Shown: positions 26,772 to 40,727, counted from the stretch's first letter. The stretch is 64,000 nucleotides of DNA from Penelope pileata (GCA_013396635.1 WBMW01001574.1:2182814-2246813), one strand, 5' to 3'. A program made the numbers and translations. Notes: generated from the sequence alone by a model not told the origin.

Positions 26772-27321
26772 TATGAGGGATGCTCCAAAAGTTATACCTC
26801 CTATGTTATTATGTCGGCCCGCAACATCAGATGTGGATGTTGATGATATGGCAGTATAGGTTGAACCTTCTTGCCTATATTCCATTACATTTTGTTGCCA
26901 TGCAACAGATGGCAGCAGAGAGGCAGTGTGATGAAATAGTGCCTGACACAGAAGTGCGCCTTAAGCAAAGGTGCGTCATCCATGTGGAAAAAAATTGCAC
27001 TCATTGACAATCACTGACACTTGTTGAATGTTTATGAAAACCAAACAGTGGATGTGAGCACAGTGAGGCAGTGGATGGTGCGTTTCAGCAGTGAAGATAG
27101 TGACAGTAGGTCCCCTCCATTTGTGCAGATTGTTACAAGCATGGCATGCAGGCTCTTGTTCATTGCTGGAGAAAATGCACAGCTAATGGTAGTGGCTATG
27201 TTGAAAAATTGTGTTTTGTAGCTGAGAATGTGCTCTATCAAATAGTGTTATTATGTTCTTTGTATCTGTTGTAGTTTCCATGGAAATAAACAGGAGGCGT
27301 TACTTTTGGAACGACTTATGT
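26772..27321 (+). mobile_element. Mariner (Galluhop-type) deletion derivative, complete ends
   Basis: About 550 bp with degraded inverted ends: 'gctccaaaagttatacctcc' on the left, and a right end matching the complement of 'gttccaaaagtaacgcctcc'. The open frame at 27021-27221 reads DVSTVRQWMVRFSS, the mariner helix-turn-helix region. It then crosses an internal deletion into the wrong frame. In the frame +2 relative to it, from 27140, the tail reads HGMQALVHCWRKC and ANGSGYVEK, the mariner transposase C-terminus. The catalytic D,D34D core is absent, so the element is non-autonomous. Confidence 0.88.
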
Positions 27322-30230
27322 ATAAATAGCTATACAGCAAAATAAGCATCACGTTGCATTATCAGATAGGTTTGTTTGGTTTTTCAAGTGGTCAGCATTT
27401 TTGTGGTAACATTAATAGTTATTACATATTTAAATGGGTGCTCTGTGTCTGTAACTGATTGACAAGATCAATAATTTTAAGATCAAATACTAACAGCAGT
27501 CTGGTTTTTTCTTTAATCACTGTCTTTTTGTTTTATACCCATGCCTACAGCAAGATCCTGTTTTCTGTATGTAGACAGAGCTTCCTGCTGTGTGCTGTCG
27601 AAAGAATGAGAAGACAAGATGGAGAATCAATTTAAGAAAAAAAGCTTCAGTTGACAAAGCTTTGCTGTAGATCAATGGAGTCTAGCTAGTTAAAATATCT
27701 TTGGTAGCAGAGATATTTACAATCATGAGCTCAGACATGATAAGTTTGGTTTTTCCTATTCCATTCAAACAGTATTTTGCCAGATGAAAAAAGATTGCAT
27801 GCAAATACTATTAGTGTTTTGACAGCTGAATATCTTCTGGCTTTGTTGTGAAACAATAAAAGCAGCTTTAAAACATATTTTCTTGATATACAGAAAATCT
27901 AGACTTTCATTAGCTCTATTTTAAAAGAGGCAGCATTTACTTAAGAGAGAGCTTGTCCATTACAGTAGAACAGGCAAGCACATTTACCAATGTAGAGATC
28001 TAATAACACACAATTCACAACTTGATACTTAGGGGATTTTTTCATGGACTCATTTAGTCTTTTATCACTTATTTGTTTGAACAGGTTTAATAGCAAACAC
28101 AGGATATGTACAAACTGATATAAAGCACATAACTTTGCCAGCAGATTTATCCATATATCTAATATTTAATTAGGTTTCACTAAATTTGCGTACCAGCAGT
28201 AATTAGTTGTTTCAAAATTCCTAATAGCATAGGCTGAAAATATTATGAAACTTTTTTTTCTTAAATACATATTTAGGATTGTTTAGAAACAATCTAACTT
28301 TCAGATATGCTGTTAACTTATTACTGGTTACAAGAAGGTCACAGAACATTTCAACTCTATCACCTAAAAAAGAAATGTATGTTTAAATTACTTAGAAACA
28401 AATCAAGCCTGCAGCTGGTTTGGAAAGTAAATAGTCTGATACAGTACTAACCGAACTTTCACTTAAATGCATTCAAGGCTTTTCAAGTTGAAGACATCTT
28501 CCTAGATGCTTAGTAATTGTGTCTGGATTAAAATATTGTTTATTGATTTTATCTGTTCAAGCAGCAGGGAGAAATTTGTGATTCAGAATACAATAGCTTC
28601 AAAACAGTAGCAAGGCAAAGGATTTTTAAGAAATCCAAAAATAAAATACATATGGTATGGATAATGTTGCTTGATTCCAGACAGGTTTTCCAGAAGTAAC
28701 TGGTGATTTTAAGTGTGTCCATTGGAGGATACTAAAGCAGAGATAATTTTAAAGGGTCAAGTTCCCAGGAAAATAAGACTATTCCTCTTCTGAAAATCAA
28801 TCTCTTACAGACATTTTTTTCAAAGTTGGATATCTAACATCACTAATCCCTTCCAAAACCTTGGTTAGCAATTAGTGCTAATCACTGCAGGCTATATCCC
28901 ATTGGTCTCTGAGTCTATTACAGAATTTATCGTATCTATGGGAATTTTGTCTTTTCGATGAAAAAGGGTGCTGTGGGCTCTTAAATGTTGAATTTATTGC
29001 CTACCAGATTACTTCAGATCCACTTCTGTTTCTGTAAATATGAGGGCATTGATATTCAAAAGGCCTCTCCGTTTAAAGTGAACATCTGCAATTCCACTGA
29101 AAAGGCAACTGAAATCATAGAAGGAACCCCAAATCATAGAAGTGTTAATATAGAAAATATTACAACTATTACCGCTACTTACTGTAATTCAATAATATTA
29201 GTATGTAAAACCCTTGTCACTCTGATTGAATATGCCAGAATATACCTGAATGCACATTTGTATATATGTGTACTAAAACATTTACAGGTTATTCCAATCT
29301 TTTTATGTCCTTATCTTAAAACAGTTATAACTCACCTGGGATTCTCTTCACCTATTTTATCTCATACTTTATATGGCTTCAAGTGAGGAAACTAAAACAG
29401 AGGCAATGAGTTGTCATGCAAACAAAGTATATTAGCAGATGTGAGTACCTGAAAATATTTTGTTTGATGAATACTGGCAAATTACTGGAGCATTCTCTGA
29501 CTTCCTTCATCAGCTTAATTTGGATCATACGTTTTCCTTGGAAAAATACATGTAAGATTCACTGAAGGAAAATCATATGTCCGTATACAATATGTGTGTA
29601 TATATACATACATATATGTATATATTATTCATGATATAGAGGAAAAGCAATCAAGCCCACTTGCACTAGGTTTTACTACTAAAAGCCTCTAGGTGGGCTT
29701 CAGATCTTTACTCATTTTAATACTGAATGCAAATATGGCCATGAGGGAAACATCTGTTTTTCCTCCCTATACGGGAAGGGCTTTGTTCTCACTGAGCACA
29801 TTTACAGGAGTGCACCTGTATAAAATAGGTAATTTTGTGTAATAATAGTTCTCTTATGTCATAAAATTTTACATTGCAAAGTATGGGTGCAAAGAGATCT
29901 TGAATCCCTTGATGTTTTGGTCTTTACATTGAAAAAAAGGTTTTCTGCAGAACCAGAGATTCGTTAAAAACACAGTCACTAGCCATTTCTTTTATGAAGA
30001 GATTTCCCTGTATAAATTAATGATGCACTCTTGTTCTGTTTAAGCCTGCCCGCCAGAAACAGTAGAAGGAGCCTGCAAGCCACACAGCATAGAAGCAACA
30101 GTAAAGGTGCAAACTATATCCCTCATTCATCTTAATGAGGTGTTAACTTCTAATCCTAGTTGGGACCATTAAAATACTAGTTTAGTTTAGTGGAGCAGCT
30201 GAAGAACTACCTTAACTCTTTCCTTGAATA
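27322..30230. other. Unique non-coding DNA
   Basis: AT-rich. It contains the longest open frame outside repeats (28985-29386, +, 133 codons), which shows no domain and has a codon mix expected of chance. A TA/TATG-rich tract lies at about 29590-29630. No transposon is recognised. Confidence 0.5.
29590..29630. repeat. TA/TATG-rich simple repeat
   Basis: Alternating purine-pyrimidine run ('tgtgtatatatacatacata' and following). Low complexity, with weak duplex stability expected. Confidence 0.85.
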
Positions 30231-31277
30231 TAGAATGATAGAATCGTTTGAGTTGGAAGGGACCTTTAAGAGTCATCTAGTCCAGCTCTCCAACAATGAA
30301 CAGGGACATCTACAGCTAGATCAGTTTGCTTGGAGCTGGGTCCAGCCTGACCTTGAATGTCTCCAGGGATAGGGCAACATCACCTCTCTGGGCAATCTGT
30401 TCCACTACTTCACCACCCTTACGGTAAAAAACATTTTTCTTATTTCCCATCTAAATCTCCCCTCCTTTAGTTTGAAACCATTTCCCCTTGTCCTGTTACC
30501 ACAGACCNTGACTCAGCTGCATGACCTTGCATTTGACTTTGTTGAACCTCATGATGTTTTCCTGGGCCCACTGCTCAAGCCTGTCTAGGTCTCTCTGGAT
30601 GGCATCCTGAGGGATGCCTCAGGTGTGTTGATCACATCACACAGCTTAGTGTCATCTGCAAACTTGCCAAGGATGCACTTGATCCCACCGTCAATGTATT
30701 CGGTGAAGATATTAAAGGCTGTTGGTACCAGTACAGATCTCCAAGGGACACCATTCATCACTTATCTCCATCTGAAAATTGATCTATTGACCGCTATCCT
30801 CTGGATATGATCTTGCAACCAATTTCTTGTCCACTGAACAGTCCACCCATCAAATCTATATCTTTCCAGTTTGGAGAGAAGGATGTTGTGGGTGATCGTG
30901 TCAAAGGCCTTACTGAAGGTGATATCAGTGGCTCTTCCCTTGCTGATGGATGCAGTTACAACATCACAGAAGGCCACTAGATTAGTCAGGCAGGACTTGC
31001 CCTTGGTGAAGCTGTGCTGGTTGTCTTGTTTCACCTCCTTGTCTTCCATGTGCCTCAGCATTGCTTCCAGGAAGATCTGTTCCATGATCTTCCCTGGCAC
31101 AGAGGTGAGGTTGACAGGTTGGTAGCTCCCTGGGTAGTCCATTTTAGCCTTCTTAAAAATGGGTGCCTTTTTTCCAGTCACGAGGGCTTTCACCTAACTG
31201 CCATGACTTTTCAAATGTTATTGAGAGTGGTTGGCGACTACATCAGCCAATTCTCTCAGAACATGTATTATGTGTCC
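30231..31277 (-). mobile_element. CR1 LINE with internal deletion at an N
   Basis: The 3' end is at 30231 ('tagaatgatagaatcg', 'ttggaagggacctt'). On the minus strand the order is [19 protein letters not shown] (about 31000), [18 protein letters not shown], a degraded RT core, KSNARSC-like sequence near 30530, then the 3' untranslated part. The open piece 30762-31193 (143 codons) is the best preserved RT stretch in the window and starts in the region just before the thumb of the endonuclease-RT linker. Between 30507 and 30509 the element jumps from the end of ORF2 to the region coding for MRFNKxK-type sequence, leaving out about 400 bp present in the 16051 copy. It is inactive. Confidence 0.9.
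30508..30508. other. Single ambiguous base at CR1 junction
   Basis: One N sits exactly at the junction where about 400 bp of expected CR1 sequence is missing. This suggests a mis-joined or collapsed assembly point rather than simple base ambiguity. Confidence 0.9.
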
Positions 31278-34200
31278 CCGAATTAAGAACAAGGACATGG
31301 TGGGATAGCAGCAGCAGATAACAGAGGGAGGGTAGAAACATAGGGATAAATGACAGAGTATTGCACATGAGAAAGAAAAAAACAAATGATTATGGCTTTG
31401 GTGTCTTGGGTAGTCAATCTGGCTTGAGTATCTAGGTTCCAATGACTGCTTATCAAAACAGATCCTAAAGACAGGGAGGTGTTGCTTCTTTATCCAGAAG
31501 CAATAATATCAGCTACTTATATGTCAAAATCGCTTTCTTCATTACGCAACTATTTGCATTATTTGACGGTCCTTTACTGTTTCTTTCAAGTGGCTTAGAC
31601 AGTTCATTTAGCTACCTCATTTTAATTACTTCTTTAAGGGCTTAATTCCCACCAGGCATGTTAGAATCAAGATTTGACATCTAGCTTGGATCTGAAAATT
31701 CCCCTAGGGAGTAGTCCCTACAGGAATTTGATTCTGGATATGTACGCAAGACTTAAAAATTCAATTATTGTTCACTCTGGTAAACAGAATCGACATATGA
31801 TAATGGGGCCCTCCTCGTAAGTTCCCACCATCAGTTAGAAAAAAACACACAATTTATTCTTTGAATCTGTCCTTCCTTGCCTCATTACATCTGGTGGGTT
31901 CCACAGAGATTATTTCTAACATGTATTACTTTGTGTGTGCCCCTTTCTTCTGTTTTCCTTTAAACTTGTGTTCTTGTGCATAAAAGTAATGTTTTCATTC
32001 ATCTTTAAGATGGTCTAGCCAGGACATGGGATGAGATCCACAAAAAAATTATTCAGGCTGCACAGTTGGAGGAAACTGCTGCTCACATTGATTATGGTTT
32101 TATTATTTGAGGGATGTACTGAAAACCTCTATTATGTTGGAGCTATCCTGTTCACAGCCTGGCATATTTACTCTAATCTTGTAGGTAATAGACAGTTATG
32201 GGCTGGCCTCCATTAATGTCGGGCAGGACCAACTCCACTAAGTTAAAAAAATTGTTTTAGAGGTATAAATAAACCTATTATGAGTTCCTTGAACACATGA
32301 TTTCTAGAATGGTTTGTTATTTCCCATAAAGCTGTTGTGGGTTGCAAAGATCATGTTTGTCACCTGGAAGATTTTGATTCAAATTTTAATCATCTGAACA
32401 ACCTTACTCACACATGGAAACCTTCTCCTTGCCACTACTGACATCTTGGTAGAGTATGAATACTAAACTAGATTGGCAGAGGGTACATTTCATCTGTTAT
32501 ATCTCTTCCTTGTAACATTCTCCTGTTTGATTATTTAGTATGCTCTGGTTTTTTGAACATGCTGAAAAACTGCACTTTCACTATTGTTTATTATGATTGA
32601 GTATTATATTCCACTTTAGAAGGCAGTTTCAACTCTAAAGCACTACTTAAAACAGTTGTATCTACCCACTAACTTTTGTTAGGAAAAGAAAGTAATGAAA
32701 TGAATAACCTGTTAGCTCATTTTAATACTTTACTTTCAGTTGTTGTAAGACAAACATAGCCATACCTTGATATAGTCAAGAGAGGCTCTAAAAGTTCATT
32801 AGATGGGTATTAACTACATTAATCTTTAATATTCGCTAAACTAATCTTTTTTAAATCTTTCAGAATGGACTCCAACAAAGTGTTAATTATTTATACGAAG
32901 ACCTAATGAACTTAAGGAGGCTTTTTAGTGTTTAAGTAGATGCACAAACTACTCAAGTTTTTCTGTAAAAATTTTTCACATTTAATGTTTATTTTTTATT
33001 CCAACTAGAGCTTGGTTTGCCTTGAGTTGAGGAAATACCCAATCATTTTCAATCTGCTGGCAAGAAAGCACGGTAGGCATTTCATGTCACTTGATATGGT
33101 ACTCATGTTATATTCAAATAGACCATTTCCAAGTCAAGATTTAGAGGCAACATGCCTGGCTGAGGGAAGAGAAATCCAGTGGAAAGTAGGCTCAAAATAT
33201 ATGGTTTTTTTTTGTTGTTGTTTTTTTTTTAAGGAAAAAAGAAAAAGTTATTGTTTATATACTCACTCCTCAGTAAATATGAGGACAATTCTCAGTTCCC
33301 TTTTGTGACTAATTTTGTCACAGTGATTAGGCTGTGACTTTAACAAAAAGATTTTAACCCTTTTTGATGAGAAGCTATTTTTGTGCTTAAGTACAAATAC
33401 CGCAGAAAAATCACTTCAAAGAGAACCTGTCACCAAGAATAAAAAGTTCTGAGCCATAAGCAATTGCTCAGATTTTATTTCAATTTTTTAGTCTATTCTT
33501 CTTTTATATCAAATCACTGTGTTCCAGGAAAAGGCTACATTTCAATTCTTATGAGATAATGCTTCATTTAAATACAAACTAATTAGCTGTACAAGAATTA
33601 TATGAACAAAAGATTAAACAATCTCAAAGCTTGAAATATGTTCTCAAATTATTCGTATGTTCTTTTCTTTAATGTTAATCTAGAAATTAAAAAAAAATCC
33701 ACTTGTTCTCATATAACTATTTCTGTTTATGATCTTAAAACTATTTCACTAACATAACCTGATTTAATTTAGAATTACACTATATGCAGGTGGGAGAAGA
33801 ATTAGGCCTGAAAGTCATCTTCTTTTCTGGAATATTATCTCTCAGGGTTTTTAAAACTGCTCTTCTCAAAAGTCTTTAAACAGTATATTTCAGTAAATAA
33901 AAGCTCAAGTGCCCTTGCCTTCCAGTTATTGCTTCAGGTGTCTAGACAACCCCTTGGAGGCTTTTGCCACTCTGTCTAGTAGATGTCAGTTCAAATCAGG
34001 AAAGCACTCACAGTAGACATACTATGAGAATAAATAATATAACCAAGATATGATCAGCTTAACATACAATCAATGTGCCATAGCTTGGCGGGATTTCAGT
34101 GTGAACAAAGGTGACTTGAAGTGAGAATGGTATAGCAAATATCCATTGATTAATAAACATGCAAAAACTGTAAAGCATGCAGTACTTTGGCAGATAGTAA

Positions 34201-37200
34201 TGTAATATCAAAATATTTTTGTTTATAGAATGAAAAACTAATTCTGGATTTTGTTTTTTAAGTTCATTAATAGATCTATGTTTTTTTCAAAAATGTTGTG
34301 ACGATACAACCATTATGGTTATCCATCTTTTTACTGAAAATATCTTTTTAACAGTGATTTAATATTCTATTTAACTACTAACTTCCATAAACATTTATGA
34401 AAAATACAATTTTTACATGACAAAAATAATTCACCTAGCTCTCACGAGATTTACCATACATGCATGGGTAAAAAAGTTTACATCTGAATGTTTACACTTC
34501 AAGAAAAAATCTTTCTACTTAGGGACGCATAACATTACAGACATTAAAAACATTTTGATTTCAGTAAAAAGATCTGAAAAAATCAAAAGGGAATTTCAAG
34601 ATGATCATCAATTTGGTTGTGTTAACAGGTATGTCCCTAGTGAGCATTTCTGAAAAATTCACTCAAGATATTTACTCTTTGCATGGGCAAGCTATTTCCC
34701 ACTGTGAACAGCATGAACGGAATCAAATTCAATGGCAACTGACAGAGATTTTTACTCACATTAGAGGATAAACTTTCCAGGTTTTGAAAACAGAAAGGTC
34801 TGCTTTTCTGCACCATTATAGACCACCGGGCTAACTGAGAATGTTTCCCAAAATGTAGCTTCTGCTATTTGATTTTTCTTCCTGAGACTCATATCACCTC
34901 ATTACCACTGGCTGTTTGATTTATAAATAAGTAGGACTGGCAGGTTCTGGCTAGTGACAACTTTGTCAGGCTTGAATTTACTTTTCTTTTCTCTTAGAAA
35001 AGAGGAACCACTTTTCTTTTTGATGGCTGCCTATAGATATTTACCAGATTGATTTCATTTTCTTCTGCTAGAAAGCTAAAAATGAGTATGACCTTCCAGT
35101 AGACAAAGGTGAAGCTTTTGGGATTTTTTATTCTTTCATTTTATAGAGAGATGCTACAGCTTTGGGATAAATTCCCTGTATGTACATAAAACGGAAAATA
35201 ATTCTGAAATGAGTAGGAAGCGTCAAAAGGGAAATGACTATTATAGTCAACTGCTGTAGTAGCTTTCAGAAATTCAGAATGTTGCAAGTTTTTACTGGCT
35301 GAACTCTTCAGTTCTAACCAGTCATGGAATGACATGGATCAATACTTCAGAAAGGTATCCCAGATAATGAGACTTCTATAAAGTTATTCTACTTGCCAAC
35401 TCTAGGTAAAATCTGTTATTTCTATTTCAAAAATCATTTTTGTTCACATTGTCTTCATTTTTTTAAGAGATAGATCTGATCTTGATACTTTAAAAAGAAG
35501 GTTTTTGTTTTGTTTGTTTCTAAGAGCAATTAAGCCTTAATCCATATTCCTTTTCTCTGAAGCATATTTTAAGGTGAGCTTCAGATGATTTTTCAGAAAT
35601 AGATTTTTCTTCATGCACATTTCCCAAGCAATATTTGTTGCATATTGACATCTAGAAGTTACCCAAAGATTAAATAGACAAAAGTATGCACCTGTAAACT
35701 CTGAGATAAACAGTAAAAATATGAAATAAAAAATAATATACTAATAATAATGAGATGAGATAACCTGAAAAATATACAGCCATGCAGCCCTTTCTGGGAT
35801 GCTGTCACAGTGATCAAGGGAATGATGTCAGTGATAGGGTTTTTTTGTTGTTTGGCTGTATTTTTTTAATCATAGTTCAGATAGGTTAATATTTGATTAT
35901 TTCCATGTCTAAGGCAGAGAGTAACTCCAAGCCTTTGATAACACATACCCTGTCGCTGGAGGATATGTGTGACTGAGAGAAAGCCATAACACAAAAAGAT
36001 ATTAATGCATTTGGAGACAAGTTAAGCACTAGAGATACTGCAGTGGGGTGACAAACTTCACAATGATAAAAAATAGCAGCTACAAGCTGAAAGTAAAAGT
36101 TTCTCCTGAAGTTATGAAATTGTATGAGTACATACTGCTTTGCTTTAAAAATGTTTTTGCTCTTTCTATATACAGCTTTTGTTCCAGAAAGAATATGCTT
36201 GTTGAAAAACTAGCAATACACTGTTGAATATTACTACATACTCAACCACTCTTTCAACAGAAAATGGAATTCATTTAAAAAATTTGAATCCTTTTTGACT
36301 GCATAGACACTGAGAGAAGTTTAGTAAAAAACTTATTAAAAAACCCACATAATAGTTTTAGATTAAAAAGTTCATATTTCTATTTTCCCTACGCTCCTCT
36401 GTCCCTCTTTAAATAATAAACTTTCAATTTAAAAAAATATTTTCTTTCTTCTCTGCAATAAGAGCAATAATGTTTATGCAAAATAATTAATTTCTAAATA
36501 GTACATTTTGATCATTCATCAGAATAGGAAAAACTGAATTTATATCAAACTGACTGCCTTCATGGTAGCCACATTAAGAGGGAAATAAAAGAACTCATTT
36601 AGTTAATTACCAATAGTTTCTTTCTTTCCTTTTATTGGCTGGACATGTGTTCAGAAGACTTCAGTGCTGGTTTGTAAAACTCCCAGGCCAAGAAAACCAA
36701 TGCATGCTGGATCTGTTATGGCTTGATTTCATTGATGTTTCCCCTAGGAGGGCATGGTGCCAGTATCCTTCCAAACAGAGAGTCACAAACTTTATGTACA
36801 AATAAGTCCCCTCATACTAGAAACACTTTAACACTTTAAAATTCTGCTTACTCTGACCACCTTTGGGGTGAGGCTAGTAAGCTGAAACAAATGATCTGTC
36901 ATCTAGACACATTCACAATCTTTAACTGCTTTTAGCTTGGCCTCTCTCACTCATTGGCTGCTGATTGCTAGAGACAGTACAGAGATTACCTTTGAATTTT
37001 CAGGTGATATTTTCTGGAGACTTCTTCATACCTAAAGTATCTCAGCTCGGATAAACTCATGTTAAATATGTTAATACACTGATTATCAGACTGAAGCTGG
37101 GTCATGTACATGAAATCAGAAAGGGAATGAAGCTCCATATCTGAAGTCACCTCTAAGAATAGGCCTGTCCATCATGAACCAAACAGAAGTGTTTGCCACA

Positions 37201-37312
37201 ACCAGCAAATGTAAGAGGATATCAAGATATTACTATGCTTTCACAGTAAATTCACCTTCTTTGCATGAAATAAGGGCACAGACAAGTCTAACACTGATCG
37301 CAACATAGATTT
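31278..37312. other. 6-kb unique AT-rich block
   Basis: No transposon is recognised. T- and A-runs occur at 33209-33243. The open frames (32031-32216, 33012-33308, 34417-34653) show no domains. A 30-bp open segment with good splice signals at 36852-36881 (-) is too short to weigh. Confidence 0.5.
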
Positions 37313-37720
37313 TCATAGAATCACAGAATTGCAGGAGTTGGAAGGGACCCCTAGAGATCATCAAGTCCAAGCCCCCTGCCAAAGAAGGTTCCCTATAACA
37401 TGCCACACAGGTAGGCATCCAGACGGGTCTTGAATATTTCCAGAGAAGGAGACTCCACAACCTCCTCAGGCAGCCTGTCCTAGTGCTCCATCAGCCTTAT
37501 CGTGAAGAAGTTCTTACACATGTTTGTGCAGAACTTCCTATGTTCCAGTTTTTCACCATTGCCCCTTGTCTTGTCCCCACGCACTACTGAAAAGAGCCTG
37601 ACCTTGTCCCTTGGCCTCCCATGCTTTAGATATTTACAAACAGTGACAAGATCTGCTCTGTATTCTCCAGGTTGAACAGACCCAATTCACTCAGCCTTTC
37701 CTCATTAGGGAGATTTTGGG
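37313..37720 (-). mobile_element. CR1 LINE 3' fragment
   Basis: Starts 'tcatagaatcacagaattgc', then 'ttggaagggacccct' and the antisense of the last part of ORF2, reaching 'NEERLSELGLFNLE' on the minus strand near 37665-37710. This is a different CR1 subfamily from the 16051 copy ('aagtccaagccccctgccaa' style tail). It is 5'-truncated and non-coding. Confidence 0.9.
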
Positions 37721-37870
37721 TCAGATTTTTAACTTTGTATCCCAGGTGAGAGCAGTGCGGCACACCTATAGGTGGCGCTTTCATGCTGTGTACGGCTGCA
37801 CCCACACCTGGGCACACAATTCACAGTCCACAGTTTATTGGCAATTTATGACTCCCTTTTCTCTTTTTCC
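37721..37870. other. GC-rich patch of unknown origin next to CR1
   Basis: About 37745-37815 is richer in G+C and CpG than its surroundings ('gcagtgcggcacacctatag', 'gtggcgctttcatgctgtgt'). It does not match the CR1 consensus I know and may be an unrelated repeat or the pre-existing target site. Origin unresolved. Confidence 0.35.
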
Positions 37871-40727
37871 TTGTGCACGATTTTTTTTTTTTCCCCAGCA
37901 ACAATCCGTGATATTTGTAAAATTTGATCATTTTCTGCAACTATGTGAAAATGTCAGCCTATTGATTAGTCATGGACTGTTGATTGCAAGAATTCACTCA
38001 AAGGCCTGGTATTCATCATTCATTATTTGAGTGGTGTGGCAAGGTTTCTAAGTCAAATAACATTTTTACTTTTCCCTGATTGATTAATTGACCTTTTAAA
38101 AGCTACTTCAAGCTTCTTTCCAAAACAAAATTTTACATGAGGGATAAAGAGTTTTCTTTCTTATATTTTGTCTATTTAAAAGAGATGGCTGTGAATTGAA
38201 CTGTCAGGCCACACCCAAGGTAAATGAGACAACAGTAAGTAAAATCTCAAAAAGGGAAGCATGGTTGAGAAAAGCCTTTTTTTTTTTTTAAGAGCATGCA
38301 TTGTTTTGGCAAGAAAACAGACAATGTTATTCTATGCTTATGTAATACCAGATAGATTTCCATAAGTAAGATAAAGGCACTTTTCAAATGGGTCTCCAGA
38401 GATTTTGTAATTGTCTCTAGAGTCTCTTTTTTTTGTCACTTTCTGCTTACATGTCCCTTACATGATGTTTCAAATTAACTGCTGAATATGGTAGAAATCT
38501 CATGGAGTTTATTCACAGACACATTGCACACTGTATAAGAACCTTTTCTTTTTTTCACGCTTCTTCCTAGCCATGAGATAGTGATGAAGATCCATCCTCT
38601 GAATATTGTCTCACACATATGAAAGATTCAAATAAATAAAAGATTTCTGAGAAAACACTTCCTTTGCAGTCTCTTTGCTGAAGTTAATACATTATGAAAG
38701 TGAGGCAATTAATGAATTCGTAAGTACATGCCAAAAGCATGTCTCTTTTTTTTTTTTGCAGGTTCCTTTCACATACTTAATAAATTCTCTTAAATGAATT
38801 TGTGAGTTCACTGGTCTTAGGCTAGAGTTTAAGGTGATGTCATCCAGAAAAATCCTTAGTTTCCTGGGACTCTCTATCTGACGTATGGACTTTTTTTCTG
38901 TCCTGTTCTGAACTGGAGATAGAAAACGAACTCTTGATGAATCACTCATAATAAAATAGAGACAGATGGCAAGCCCTGCCCGATCCAATGCAAGATCTTA
39001 GGGCTCTGCAACATACACCCTACCTTGGCTCAAAATAACCCACATTTTATGTCCCTTTGCAAGCACTGTAAGGCAGAAAATCTGGAAAGAATATGGAGAA
39101 ATACAAGTCCCACAATGATGATAGAATATAAAGGTAGAGAGCATTTTTAAATGCAGGTTGGCTTACTTTTTTCTTCTAAAACATATTTAACACAACTGAT
39201 AAAAAGTCTTATGGGCATATTTTATTATTTAAATCTACATAAATAGCAAAGCAATACGTATAATAATGCATTAAAAATCCCCAGAGTTCCCATCTGTATT
39301 CCAGCTCTCACAGTTCCTATTTTCTAACTGCCCGGGGAAAAATGACTCTTACAATATTGGTAATCTGAAGATGTGAAGGTAACATCACTGTTTCTGACAG
39401 CAGAGGCAGAATATCCTGTGACAAATCTGAATTATCATATCTTAAAAATACTAGACCAAGTTTTTACTAATTTGTCAGTTACTTAGTTTAAGTACTCAGG
39501 AAGGTAAATCGATTGGGCCTTTCCTAAGCATTGTTTACATCTCGTGTAAGCTCCTTCTGTGGAAATTACTTTATAAATTGACAAGAATATCCTATGGAAA
39601 TGACTCTGGATCCAGGATTCTATAACTTCAACACTGATTTTTTGACATCTTTGGAAATATTTTTCCTTACTCCACACAAGCTTTCTCATTGTATTTCCAT
39701 GATCATTTCCTTCTAATTTCGGTGAATGAAATACGGATATATAGGTTGATGTATGTCTACTTGTGAGACCCCTCTGCTGCTACAAGGACACAATTATCTA
39801 GGTATGCTCAACGGTAATACCAGTCATTATAAAAGGTCATTACAAGTATTCTAACTTAAAAGTAATTGTAAATGCTACAAAAGTCAAGCCAGAGACAATT
39901 TATGGCATTAATGTTCATAATGCTGCACTGAATTCCTGGGAAGAATACATTAAAATAGTCTATACATTGCTCTGTTATTTTTTAGATTTTTCTGGTCAAG
40001 AGGAACTGACTCTGTCTTTGACAATTCTTTGAAAAACCTTGACTAATCATTTATCAATGGAGAAAGCATAAGATGTTTGGAAATGAATACAATGCTGTAC
40101 ACAATCCATTTGCAGTGTGTTGGAAATATTTTTAAACTTGTTTGCCATTGACCATAACTAAAACTTTGTTGTTAAACTTCTTCAGTCATGCAAAAGGAGT
40201 TGGAAAGCCTAATTCAATTTATTAAGAGATTCTCTTGTTACAGAAGGTATGTTACAGAAGGCACGATGTTACTGTAGAGTAATGAGATATAACTTTTAAA
40301 AGTTCTGCAGCTGCTGAAATTGTTCTCTGGAGTTAAATTTCGTTCCAGAAAGCCTCAGAAACAGGGGAAAAAGAAAGTTATTCTCTATGAAGATCAGATC
40401 AGGAAAAAAAAATTAAAAATCAAAATCCCAAACATTTCTACATCATGTATCTGCATGGAAACATGATTTGCAGACCTGCAGGTAAACTGTTGCTGCTGCT
40501 ACTTGAGATATCTGCTAGAGGATTTATTCATTAAGATAAATGGATCATTATGTTTCTAAAAGTGTTTAGTTCCGCTATAAGAGGCCATCTGTTTTCTAAT
40601 AAATGTCCTTATATTTGGGGACAGGTTATTTTATTTATATTTTTAAGCTTTGCTTCATTGTGTTTTTTAAAAGCATTTAAGTATGTATCATAACAAATTG
40701 CCACAATCCAAAAGTGGACAGCAACCC
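37871..40727. other. Unique non-coding DNA
   Basis: AT-rich with poly-T runs at 38278-38291 and 38745-38756. No gene or transposon recognised. The minus frame 38692-38988 lacks any known domain. Confidence 0.5.

Noticed and set aside
28985..29386. 133-codon frame, longest outside recognised repeats
   Set aside because: No domain, AT-driven composition, no splice or promoter support; length is within chance expectation for 64 kb in six frames.
29327..29400. Minus-strand exon with strong acceptor 'cctctgttttag' and donor CCCAG/gtgagt
   Set aside because: All three frames contain stops, so it cannot be an internal coding exon; no other evidence.
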